From Rickettsiales bacterium (GTDB lineage Bacteria > Pseudomonadota > Alphaproteobacteria > Rickettsiales > UBA3002), in NCBI GenBank assembly GCA_027489915.1, contig JAIXZB010000029.1:1-10629 (forward strand): DNA of 10,629 nucleotides. Reading direction: 5' to 3'. The position numbers and the translations under genes were made by a program. Under the pieces are notes generated by a model. That model was not told the origin of the DNA. It searched no databases and was given only the letters and a program-made list of their open reading frames with translations. How positions within the stretch are numbered: the stretch's first letter is position 1; the number at the start of each line of letters is the position of its first letter. Shown here in pieces: positions 1 to 6,328 of the stretch.

Positions 1-857
1 AACGCGCGCATAAGCTTATTATTGATGCCGTGTCCTGGACGCTCTGTCGTTGCTTTAGCAATCAGATGCCCACCTGCGAGATAATAATCACCAATCACAT
101 CAAGTGCTTTGTGACGCACAAATTCATCCGAATAACGCAAGCCTTCTTCGTTGATAACGCCGCCATCGCCAATCACAATCGCGTTCTTCAGCGAGCCACC
201 AAGCGCCAGCCCCATCGCGTGCATTTTCTCCACCTCACGCACAAATCCAAAGGTGCGCGCACGGCACAATGCCTGCTTAAAACTGGTTTGTGAAAAATCA
301 TACACCGCTTTCTGGCGCCCAATTGCGTCATGCGGAAACTCAATCGTAATATCGAGCACAAAACCATCCGCCGAAGGCTCAAGCGTTGCCACACAATCCT
401 TGTCGCGCACACTTACCGTTTTCAGCACTTCAATTATGCGCCTTGGCGCATCCTGTTCGCATGTACCCGCGCATTCGAGTAAAAAGACAAACGGCTCCGA
501 TGATCCATCCATAATCGGCACTTCAGGCCCGTCAAGCTCAATCACCGCATTATCAACCCCCGCACCCGAGAGTGCTGCCATCAAATGCTCAACCGTCGCA
601 ATCGTTGTACCATGCGCATTACGCAGCGTGGTGCCGAGCGTAGTTTCACACACATTGTCATAATGTGCCGCAATCACCCCACGCTCTGCCCCCACATCGG
701 TGCGCAAAAACGAAATGCCGCTATACACAGGTGCAGGACGAATAGTCATCACCACTGTGTCACCACTATGCAGCGCAACCCCGCTACAGGTAATAGCCGA
801 ACCAAGCGTCAACTGACGTGGAACATCATGCGTGCGGGTCATGTCAAAATCATCCAT
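1..857 (-). CDS. lpxC: UDP-3-O-acyl-N-acetylglucosamine deacetylase, 3' end cut by window
   Basis: Zn-dependent cytoplasmic deacetylase, the committed step of lipid A synthesis. Translating the minus strand gives 285 complete codons before the window edge. Visible family motifs are CSGVALHSG (residues 24-32), TVEHLMAAL (zinc ligand H91, with E90 before it), the PIMDGSS segment (114-120), ARTFGF, RHKALDVIGD (zinc ligands H249 and D253) and GHGINNKL (catalytic His 276). These match E. coli His79, His238, Asp242 and His265 with an offset of 11-12 residues, so only some 30 C-terminal residues are missing. I chose the ATG at 857 because GAGG lies 9 nt upstream (867-870); in-frame ATGs at 881 and 842 are alternatives. 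It follows ftsZ on the same strand after 270 bp, a common alphaproteobacterial arrangement, and probably has its own promoter in that gap. All key residues are present. Confidence 0.96.
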   Translation of the reverse strand, partial: MDDFDMTRTHDVPRQLTLGSAITCSGVALHSGDTVVMTIRPAPVYSGISFLRTDVGAERGVIAAHYDNVCETTLGTTLRNAHGTTIATVEHLMAALSGAGVDNAVIELDGPEVPIMDGSSEPFVFLLECAGTCEQDAPRRIIEVLKTVSVRDKDCVATLEPSADGFVLDITIEFPHDAIGRQKAVYDFSQTSFKQALCRARTFGFVREVEKMHAMGLALGGSLKNAIVIGDGGVINEEGLRYSDEFVRHKALDVIGDYYLAGGHLIAKATTERPGHGINNKLMRA

Positions 858-866
858 GTGCGAAAT

Positions 867-870
867 CCTC
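867..870 (-). promoter_or_regulatory. Ribosome binding site deciding the lpxC start
   Basis: GAGG on the minus strand sits 9 nt before the ATG at 857. The upstream in-frame ATG at 881 has no comparable purine-rich site at the right distance, so the shorter start is favoured. The site is short, so this is a preference rather than proof. Confidence 0.5.
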
Positions 871-975
871 GAATTCTTCATCTCGCACCATAAAGCCACA
901 GGCCACCACACTCAAATCACGCTTTATTACGATTTGTTACAATCCACACTAACAAAAAAGCAATGTTTCAGCAGC

Positions 976-991
976 TTAACGCCGATTTAAC
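976..991 (+). promoter_or_regulatory. Candidate CtrA binding site upstream of lpxC
   Basis: The bases TTAACGCCGATTTAAC match the alphaproteobacterial CtrA full-site consensus TTAA-N7-TTAAC exactly. The two TTAAC half-sites are 11 bp apart start to start, one helical turn. The site lies about 120 bp upstream of the lpxC start and beyond the end of ftsZ, a position where it could control lpxC. CtrA is known to control cell-cycle and division genes in Caulobacter and relatives. That this organism has CtrA, and that it binds here, is inference; an 8- or 9-base motif can occur by chance. Confidence 0.45.
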
Positions 992-1127
992 AAACTCTAC
1001 TTCCCTTCCATAGGTTGGGAGAATGGGCCAGATACTAGGAGTTCAAACCGTGACAAGCGGAGCGCAGCAGCGCTAATGAGCATTGGCAGGGCGCAGAACG
1101 ACAACGTAGGTGGTGTGCTAAACCAAC

Positions 1128-2744
1128 CTAATTAGCTTGGCGGCGGAGGAAGGCGGGAATGTCGTAGTCTTCTTCCTGCTCTTCACCAGCCACTGGCGAA
1201 ATCACACGCACTTCCTTACGCGCTGCACTATCCGACTGCACCGCCTGCTCACGCGGACGCTGCTCCTTAGGCGCACCACCAAGGGCCTTGCCTAAGCGGC
1301 TAAACAAGCTAGGTGCGGATGCATCTTCGTCAGCATCCTCTGCGAACATTTCTTCATCCTGCACAGGCTGCGTAGTGCGAGCATTAAACAACGTAGGTTG
1401 CTGCGGGCGTTCCGCACGTGGGGCCATAAACACACCCGACGACGATTGCACTTCCTGCGGTTGCGGCTCTTGCACCGCTTCATCCACAATACGCATCATT
1501 TGTGGCTGCGCCGACATACGCTGCGGCGTAATCTTTTCCTGCGCCACACGCACCATATCATTAATAGCCGCTCCCGCGCCAGACTGACGCACAATCTCTG
1601 CCGCCGAACGTTGCGACGTTACAGGCGCTGCCATCGCAGGCTTGGGCGCGTTGTAGGCAAAAGGTTTAATCGCTGGTTGTTGAGGTTGCGCCAAATAACT
1701 TGGCGCAGACTGAGTCATCTGCGGGGCTGGCGCGTCATACCGCCCCTGCTGCACGAAAGGGCGCTGCATCATTTCCCCCTGATCAATGCCCGTAGCCACC
1801 ACCGAAACGCGCATCTTACCCGACATTGCATCCGAGAAAGTAGAGCCGAAAATAATATTCGCATCAGGATCCACTTCATCACGAATGCGGTTCGCTGCTT
1901 CATCTACTTCAAACAGCGTCATGTCAGGCCCACCAGTGATGTTAATCAACACTGCCTTCGCACCTTTGAGCGACACATCATCAAGCAGCGGATTCGAAAT
2001 CGCCGATTCCGCAGCATCCACCGCACGGCGTTCACCGGCGGCTTCTCCTGTGCCCATCATTGCCTTGCCCATCTCGCTCATCACCGCGCGAATATCAGCA
2101 AAATCCAGATTCACAAGCCCCGGCTTCACAATCAAATCCGTCACCCCGCGTACGCCAGAATGTAGCACTTCATCCGCCATGCGGAAGGCTTCCGCAAACG
2201 TTGTGCGCTCATTGGCAATACGGAATAAATTTTGGTTCGGAATAATAATCAGCGTATCCACATACTGCTGCAATTCCTCAATCCCACTATCGGCTAAACG
2301 CATGCGGTGCTTGCCTTCAAACTGGAAAGGTTTTGTTACCACACCCACCGTCAAAATCCCTTGTTCTTTTGCAATGCGCGCAATCACTGGCGCTGCACCT
2401 GTGCCCGTGCCACCGCCCATACCCGCAGTGATAAACACCATGTGCGAGCCTTCAATATACTGTGCAATATCTTCCGCCGCTTCTTCCGCGGCTTCCATGC
2501 CCACCTCAGGTTTTGCTCCAGCACCAAGGCCACGTGTGCGCATCGCACCTAGCTGCACCACGCGGTTTGTTTGTGCCATCTCGAGCGCCTGCGCATCGGT
2601 ATTAGCAATCACAAACTCCACACCCTCAAGCTGCGCGGCAATCATGTTGTTCACCGCGTTGCCACCCGCACCGCCAACGCCCACCACCGTAATTTTAGGG
2701 CGAAGTGTATCCATCTGAGATGGAAGATGCAGGTTAATGGTCAT
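1128..2744 (-). CDS. ftsZ: Cell division GTPase FtsZ
   Basis: Tubulin-like GTPase that polymerises into the cytoplasmic Z-ring and organises the divisome. The 538-residue product has the nucleotide-binding GVGGAGGNAVNNM at 22-34, the tubulin signature GGGTGTG at 110-116, NQNLFRIAN around 170-178, and the T7 loop GLVNLDFADIR at 209-219 with both catalytic Asp (214, 217). The globular core ends near residue 330. A linker of nearly 200 residues, rich in Q, P and A, follows; it contains a short SLFSRLGKAL segment. The conserved tail DYDIPAFLRRQAN (526-538) is the usual docking peptide for FtsA and other partners. This long-linker form and tail are typical of alphaproteobacteria. An upstream ATG at 2777 would add 11 residues but lacks an RBS; the ATG at 2744 has a near-perfect one. 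The gene has its own promoter in the gap after ftsA. Confidence 0.99.
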   Translation of the reverse strand: MTINLHLPSQMDTLRPKITVVGVGGAGGNAVNNMIAAQLEGVEFVIANTDAQALEMAQTNRVVQLGAMRTRGLGAGAKPEVGMEAAEEAAEDIAQYIEGSHMVFITAGMGGGTGTGAAPVIARIAKEQGILTVGVVTKPFQFEGKHRMRLADSGIEELQQYVDTLIIIPNQNLFRIANERTTFAEAFRMADEVLHSGVRGVTDLIVKPGLVNLDFADIRAVMSEMGKAMMGTGEAAGERRAVDAAESAISNPLLDDVSLKGAKAVLINITGGPDMTLFEVDEAANRIRDEVDPDANIIFGSTFSDAMSGKMRVSVVATGIDQGEMMQRPFVQQGRYDAPAPQMTQSAPSYLAQPQQPAIKPFAYNAPKPAMAAPVTSQRSAAEIVRQSGAGAAINDMVRVAQEKITPQRMSAQPQMMRIVDEAVQEPQPQEVQSSSGVFMAPRAERPQQPTLFNARTTQPVQDEEMFAEDADEDASAPSLFSRLGKALGGAPKEQRPREQAVQSDSAARKEVRVISPVAGEEQEEDYDIPAFLRRQAN

Positions 2745-2750
2745 ATCAGG

Positions 2751-2757
2751 CCTCCTT
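2751..2757 (-). promoter_or_regulatory. Strong Shine-Dalgarno for ftsZ
   Basis: AAGGAGG on the minus strand lies 6 nt before the ATG at 2744. It is the strongest ribosome binding site in the window, fits the high FtsZ level cells need, and fixes the start at 2744 rather than 2777. Confidence 0.9.
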
Positions 2758-2801
2758 GATTGCCTTAAAATTATCACCCAAAACCGCCAAAAACTACGGT
2801 A

Positions 2802-2810
2802 TATGGATAA
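2802..2810 (-). promoter_or_regulatory. DnaA-box-like site in the ftsZ leader
   Basis: TTATCCATA on the minus strand matches the DnaA box TTATCCACA at 8 of 9 positions. It falls about 11-19 nt after the predicted ftsZ transcription start. DnaA is known to influence ftsZ transcription in Caulobacter. One-mismatch boxes are common by chance in AT-rich DNA, so this is only suggestive. Confidence 0.25.
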
Positions 2811-2827
2811 TAGATTAATTGTCGCAC

Positions 2828-2856
2828 ACTATATGTTGTGGTTTTGGGGTTGTCTA
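2828..2856 (-). promoter_or_regulatory. Predicted sigma70-type promoter of ftsZ
   Basis: On the minus strand, a -35 hexamer TAGACA (2856-2851, 5 of 6 to TTGACA) is followed by exactly 17 nt and a -10 hexamer TATAGT (2833-2828, 5 of 6 to TATAAT). Transcription would start near 2821 and leave a leader of about 77 nt before the ftsZ ATG. The spacer contains accccaaaacc, which is inverted in the leader: cccaaaacc at 2777-2785 pairs with ggttttggg at 2840-2848 on the plus strand. This could be an operator pair or coincidence. Confidence 0.6.
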
Positions 2857-2879
2857 GTCATTCCAAATAAAAACACCAC

Positions 2880-2888
2880 TCATCCACA
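2880..2888 (+). promoter_or_regulatory. DnaA-box-like site upstream of the ftsZ promoter
   Basis: TCATCCACA matches TTATCCACA at 8 of 9 positions and starts 24 bp upstream of the predicted ftsZ -35 hexamer. With the similar site at 2802-2810 it brackets the promoter. Binding is inference. Confidence 0.25.
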
Positions 2889-2921
2889 ACTAATTTCAAT
2901 ATTCACTTCACATAATAATTT

Positions 2922-3015
2922 CATTCTTTATGACGAGCCGCCTCAAATAAAGAATGGCAGTATTCTTAACCGATGCAAAGTACACTGAGCGCGCAGCGCG
3001 AAGGACTTTGCATCG
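2922..3015. repeat. Bipartite two-hairpin repeat, copy A (after ftsA)
   Basis: Two hairpins in tandem. On the plus strand, cattcttta (2922-2930) pairs perfectly with taaagaatg (2948-2956) around the 17-nt loop TGACGAGCCGCCTCAAA. A 14-nt linker follows. Then cgatgcaaagt (2971-2981) pairs perfectly with actttgcatcg (3005-3015) around a 23-nt interior that itself holds a cgcg-cag-cgcg hairpin. The element starts 3 nt after the ftsA stop codon in transcription order and ends about 65 bp before the ftsZ -35 hexamer. A second copy lies after ddl with the same loop and spacing but different stem bases. There is no T-run, so it is not a standard terminator. Its function is unknown; it could be a REP-like element or a structured 3' UTR. 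Confidence 0.8.
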
Positions 3016-3018
3016 CAC

Positions 3019-4275
3019 TTAAAAATTCTCCCTGAACCACACACCAATGCGCGAAAACACATTCGAATGTTGCGGTTCATGCATTAAAATATCTTCCTCC
3101 CACGGCCGCTTGGCAGCATATTCCAGCATCCCAATCACCGTTGCAAACGCAGGGCCACTGGCCGCTTCCGCAAGCCCGGGAATCGGCACCGGTTTGCCCT
3201 TACGCACCTGTTTAGAAAGCATCCTCCCCGCCAAATCCGATACACCCAGCATCTGGCTCGCACCACCCGTCAGCACACATCTGCGCCCTGCGATTTTATC
3301 CACGCCGCTGGCTTCGAGCTTATCACGAATCATCTCAAAAATTTCTTCCATCCGTGGCCGCACCACACCCACCAGCATCGCACGTGGCATGGTGGTCGCC
3401 TCATCTTCGGCCTCACGCTCACCAAGCTGCGGCACATCAATCATCACCTGCGAATCCTTTGCCGAATTCACCGCACTGCCGTGCAATGTCTTAAGCCGCT
3501 CCGCATGCGCAATTGAAGTCGAAAGACCTTGCGCAATATCACTCGTCACATGGTTTCCACCAATCATCACCGCGTCAGAATAGACATTCTTGCCACCAGC
3601 AAACACCGCAAAACTCGTCATCCCGCCGCCCATATCAATCAGCGTCACGCCCAGATCCATCTCATCCTGCTCCAACACCGCAAGCGCCGATGCATGGGGC
3701 GCATGCACAAATTCCGTAATATTCAAGTGGCAACGCGCCAAGCAATGCGAAAGGTTTTTCACGTAGCTCTGCTTCGCCGTAATTACCTGCAATTCACTGC
3801 CAAGCGTTTTACCAATCATGCCTCTCGGATCACGAATCCCGCGCACACCATCGAGCATGTAATGCGTCGGGAAACAGTGAATAATTTCCTGCCCACCTGC
3901 ACCCGCACCCAGCGAATCACAGCCCTGATGAATCAGATCTGCAATGTCCCCATCACTCACACCATCACTCAGCACATCCAGCTCCACCGCCACTGTGCGC
4001 GATTTCACCGAAGAGCCACCGACCGAAACCATTACTTCTTCAATCGTGCCATCCACCATTTGTTCCGCCGCATGCACTGCCGCCACAATCGAGGTTTCCG
4101 CCTCCGAAATATCCGTAATCAATCCCGATTTAATACCACGCGCCAGTTGATGCCCAACCCCAAGCACCTCAAGCCCACCCGTTTCTTTCACCCGCGCAAT
4201 CATGCAAGCAACCTTGGTCGTACCAATATCTAGCGCGGCAATAAGGGGCTGTTTATGTGTCGTAGGCGCTGCCAT
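3019..4275 (-). CDS. ftsA: Cell division protein FtsA
   Basis: Actin-like ATPase that tethers FtsZ polymers to the inner membrane and recruits later divisome proteins. The 418-residue product opens with ALDIGTTKVACMIARV (phosphate-1 loop, about residues 14-29). It has an SHS2-type 1C region around residues 80-170 (EVMVSVGGSSVKSRTV and following) and a second phosphate loop, LIDMGGGMTSFAVF, in the middle. VLTGGASQMLGVSDLA in the last third is the adenosine-binding segment. The C-terminus, SRIGVWFRENF, is the expected amphipathic membrane-targeting helix. Length is normal for the family. The ATG at 4275 is 3 bp after the ftsQ stop and its GGGAG Shine-Dalgarno lies inside the end of ftsQ, so the two are probably co-transcribed and translationally coupled. 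The repeat at 2922-3015 and a new promoter separate it from ftsZ. Confidence 0.98.
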   Translation of the reverse strand: MAAPTTHKQPLIAALDIGTTKVACMIARVKETGGLEVLGVGHQLARGIKSGLITDISEAETSIVAAVHAAEQMVDGTIEEVMVSVGGSSVKSRTVAVELDVLSDGVSDGDIADLIHQGCDSLGAGAGGQEIIHCFPTHYMLDGVRGIRDPRGMIGKTLGSELQVITAKQSYVKNLSHCLARCHLNITEFVHAPHASALAVLEQDEMDLGVTLIDMGGGMTSFAVFAGGKNVYSDAVMIGGNHVTSDIAQGLSTSIAHAERLKTLHGSAVNSAKDSQVMIDVPQLGEREAEDEATTMPRAMLVGVVRPRMEEIFEMIRDKLEASGVDKIAGRRCVLTGGASQMLGVSDLAGRMLSKQVRKGKPVPIPGLAEAASGPAFATVIGMLEYAAKRPWEEDILMHEPQHSNVFSRIGVWFRENF

Positions 4276-4278
4276 ACC

Positions 4279-5166
4279 CTAAGTCTCCCGCGCACTGGCT
4301 TGATAAAGTTTTGGCGCATCAGGTTGCGACGCAGGCGTCACAAACACACGGTCTTCAATCCGCAAATCTACCGAAGTTATCGCCTTCGAAAGCAACCTGT
4401 CGCTGTTCGCAAGCGCCACAAATTTTTTCCATGCATCCATCGCTTCTTCTTCAGGCAACATTACCGTCATGCCCTGCTTCAAGCGAATATTCCAACGACG
4501 TTCGCCCACACGCACTGCCGATTCCACATCCGCGCGCATGGCGGGCGCCGCATCTAAAAGCGCCATCAATTGCACCATATTTTTAGGCGCATCATCACCC
4601 ACCACCAGTAACATATTTTGTGCCACCTTCGCAGGGTCGCGCTTCAGCACCACGCCCTCACGGTCAATCACCGCATATTTCCCTTCGCGCTGCCACAACG
4701 CAATCGGCGCGCGCTCTTCGACCCGAACATACAACGCACCAGGAAGCGTTCTGCGCACCGTCACATTACGCACCTCAGGAAGCTGCATAATACGTGCATG
4801 CATCGCATCAAGCGACACCGCTAAAATTGGATCCCCCTGCGATACATTCATCGCCGCCTTCAGTGCATCGAGCGGCAAATGCTCGCGCCCTTCCAAATAA
4901 ATCTGATTCACCTTAAATCCAGCATTCGCCGTCACACTCCAGAAGTAGTTGCTGGTCACATTCTGTGCCTTACTCACACTGTCATTCGCATCCAGCCACC
5001 ACACCCCAAACGCGCCGTAAGCAAGCACCACCGCACCGCCCGCAATCAAGCAGCGCTTCTTAAGCGTACTCATCCGCCGCTGCTTCGCTTTCTGCTTAGA
5101 AATCGCCGCACTCGTGCGCTGCCGCGTATTCATTTTAGGCGATGTCCTCACCCGCGCTTTTGCCAT
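4279..5166 (-). CDS. ftsQ: Cell division protein FtsQ
   Basis: Bitopic inner-membrane divisome protein; in the family it links cytoplasmic FtsA/FtsZ to the periplasmic septal synthase complex with FtsB and FtsL. The 295-residue product has a basic cytoplasmic tail (about 1-37, many K and R), one transmembrane segment (about 38-58, LIAGGAVVLAYGAFGVWWL), then a POTRA domain beginning FKVNQIYLEGREHLP (about 76 on) and containing LPEVRNVTVRRTLPGALYVRVEERAP. The FtsQ domain follows, starting at YAVIDREGVVL. Sequence conservation is loose, as usual for FtsQ, but domain order and location before ftsA are decisive. The ATG at 5166 has AAGGTGG 7 nt upstream; the adjacent GTG at 5169 is an alternative adding one residue. 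The structured repeat copy B lies 25 bp upstream of this start region. Confidence 0.95.
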   Translation of the reverse strand: MAKARVRTSPKMNTRQRTSAAISKQKAKQRRMSTLKKRCLIAGGAVVLAYGAFGVWWLDANDSVSKAQNVTSNYFWSVTANAGFKVNQIYLEGREHLPLDALKAAMNVSQGDPILAVSLDAMHARIMQLPEVRNVTVRRTLPGALYVRVEERAPIALWQREGKYAVIDREGVVLKRDPAKVAQNMLLVVGDDAPKNMVQLMALLDAAPAMRADVESAVRVGERRWNIRLKQGMTVMLPEEEAMDAWKKFVALANSDRLLSKAITSVDLRIEDRVFVTPASQPDAPKLYQASARET

Positions 5167-5194
5167 CACACTTCCACCTTAAACATAACAACCA

Positions 5195-5284
5195 TCATCT
5201 CCTGCCGAGCCGCCTCAAAGGAGATGACTTCATTATAATTACGCTTCAAAGTACACCGAAGCATTGCTGAGGGACTTTGATGCG
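5195..5284. repeat. Bipartite two-hairpin repeat, copy B (after ddl)
   Basis: Same architecture as 2922-3015. On the plus strand, tcatctcc (5195-5202) pairs perfectly with ggagatga (5220-5227) around the loop TGCCGAGCCGCCTCAAA, which differs from copy A at one base of 17. A 14-nt linker follows. Then cgcttcaaagt (5242-5252) pairs at 10 of 11 positions with actttgatgcg (5274-5284) around a 21-nt interior. The conserved parts are the first loop and caaagtacac / ggactttg; the outer stem bases differ from copy A yet still pair. It begins 8 nt after the ddl stop in transcription order. The linker holds TATAAT on the minus strand (5232-5237), but no good -35 stands 17 nt upstream, so a promoter for ftsQ here is doubtful. 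Confidence 0.8.
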
Positions 5285-5292
5285 AATTCATT

Positions 5293-6198
5293 TTATGCTC
5301 CAAGCCGCGCGCCAGCAATAAGCCGCGCGATTAAATCATTGAACGAAATTCCCACATGCGCCGCAATCTCGGGCGAAAGCGAAAGTGGCGTCATACCAGG
5401 CTGGTTATTGAGTTCCAAAATATAGAACTCACCATCCCCAGCCTCATTGTAGCGAAAATCCGAACGCGAGAGCCCTCTGCACCCAAGCGCACGATGCGCC
5501 TTTAATGCCATGCCACACACCTCATCATATTTCTGCTTCGAAAGCGGCGCTGGCATAATATGCTGCGCCCGCCCATCGGTGTATTTCGCTTCGTAATCGT
5601 AAAACCCATCCTTCAAGCGAATTTCAATCGCACCCAGCGCTGCATCATCCAGCACAGCCACCTGAATCTCTCGGCCCGCAATAAACGATTCGACCAGCAC
5701 AAATTCACCAAAACCCCAATTCTCTTCATTGAACGCAAAATCATCCTCGGGGAACACAATCGTCACCCCAACACTCGATCCTTCATTGATAGGCTTCACC
5801 ACATAAGGCCGCGGCATCGGGTCACCCGCAATCAAATCATGCTTATGAAACACACCGCCCTGCGCGCAGCGCAAGCCCGCTTGCGCAAACACCTGCTTTG
5901 CCATCGGCTTATCCATCGCCAGCGCCGATGCCAACACACCCGAATGGGTATAAGGAATCTCGAGCACCTCAAGAATACCCTGAATACACCCGTCCTCGCC
6001 AAACCTTCCATGCAGTGCATTAAACACAACATCAGGCTTGGTAGCTTTCAACACTTCCGCAATATCACGGCCCACATCAATCGCCGTCACGGTGTGCCCA
6101 AGCGCAACAAGCGCCTTCTCCACAGCCGCACCCGAGGTGAGCGACACTTCACGCTCAGCACTCCAACCACCCTTTAATACCGCAACATGCAAAGGCAT
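5293..6198 (-). CDS. ddl: D-alanine--D-alanine ligase
   Basis: Cytoplasmic ATP-grasp ligase that joins two D-Ala to give the dipeptide added by MurF to the peptidoglycan precursor. The 301-residue product starts with VAVLKGGWSAEREVSLTSG (about 5-23, family GG.S.E.EVS). It then has ALHGRFGEDGCIQGILE (about 62-78), YTHSGVLASALAMDKPMAK, the ATP-grasp PYVVKPINEGSSVGV and GLSRSDFRYNE. Near the C-terminus is LELNNQPGMTPLSLSPE, which carries the metal-binding Glu and Asn. The usual EVNTQPGMT is ELNNQPGMT here, a conservative change. Length is normal for the B-type enzymes found in dcw clusters. The ATG at 6198 has a GGAAGGG-like site 6 nt upstream. It sits between murB and ftsQ as in other alphaproteobacteria, after a 130-bp gap from murB. 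Confidence 0.97.
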   Translation of the reverse strand: MPLHVAVLKGGWSAEREVSLTSGAAVEKALVALGHTVTAIDVGRDIAEVLKATKPDVVFNALHGRFGEDGCIQGILEVLEIPYTHSGVLASALAMDKPMAKQVFAQAGLRCAQGGVFHKHDLIAGDPMPRPYVVKPINEGSSVGVTIVFPEDDFAFNEENWGFGEFVLVESFIAGREIQVAVLDDAALGAIEIRLKDGFYDYEAKYTDGRAQHIMPAPLSKQKYDEVCGMALKAHRALGCRGLSRSDFRYNEAGDGEFYILELNNQPGMTPLSLSPEIAAHVGISFNDLIARLIAGARLGA

Positions 6199-6270
6199 GC
6201 GTCACCCTTCCGATGAAACATTGTTCTACATTGCCGATACTTGGATTTTTTTATTACCAAAACTCTAGCC

Positions 6271-6287
6271 CAAGCACGCCGTGCTTG
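6271..6287. repeat. Perfect small hairpin in the murB-ddl gap
   Basis: caagcac-gcc-gtgcttg, a 7-bp perfect stem with a 3-nt loop, lies in the otherwise featureless 130-bp gap 6199-6328. No T-run follows on either strand, so it is unlikely to be an intrinsic terminator. On the minus strand it forms the spacer between TTGCAA and TAGAGT, weak -35 and -10 matches 17 nt apart, so it might overlap a ddl promoter; this is speculative. The rest of the gap shows only an A/T run near 6247-6252. Confidence 0.45.
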
Positions 6288-6328
6288 CAACACTTAATGG
6301 CAGCTTCGCGCGCCCACATACAATTTAC

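Larger units (their letters stand above)
858..1127. other. ftsZ-lpxC intergenic region
   Basis: This 270-bp gap has no convincing gene. It is AT-rich near lpxC (about 900-1010) and GC-richer near ftsZ (about 1020-1110). It holds a perfect TTAA-N7-TTAAC site at 976-991 and, on the minus strand, weak promoter-like hexamers (TTGTTA at 950-955 with CGTAAT 18 nt downstream at 926-931; TTGCTT at 958-963). An 8-bp inverted pair, taggttgg at 1011-1018 and ccaaccta at 1123-1130, brackets the GC-richer part and includes the ftsZ stop codon. A small hairpin agcgc-agca-gcgct lies between. I see no hairpin followed by a T-run, so no clear intrinsic terminator. Confidence 0.5.

Noticed and set aside
1040..1049. 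gttcaaacc resembling a tRNA T-loop
   Set aside because: No acceptor, D or anticodon arms can be placed around it on either strand.
1023..1076. Plus-strand 17-codon frame in the ftsZ-lpxC gap
   Set aside because: The purine run GGGAG is too close to its ATG, the product is too short to judge, and nothing resembles a known leader peptide.
1398..2165. Long plus-strand open frames opposite ftsZ, ftsA, ddl, murC and murG
   Set aside because: They are antisense shadows of well-recognised genes: biased compositions (rich in R, H, S, T), no motifs, no ribosome binding sites.
5232..5237. TATAAT on the minus strand as an ftsQ promoter -10
   Set aside because: The hexamer about 17 nt upstream (TTCGGT) is a poor -35 and the site lies in the linker of the structured repeat; kept only as a note.
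6271..6287. Hairpin after murB as an intrinsic terminator
   Set aside because: No T-run follows the stem in the direction of transcription.
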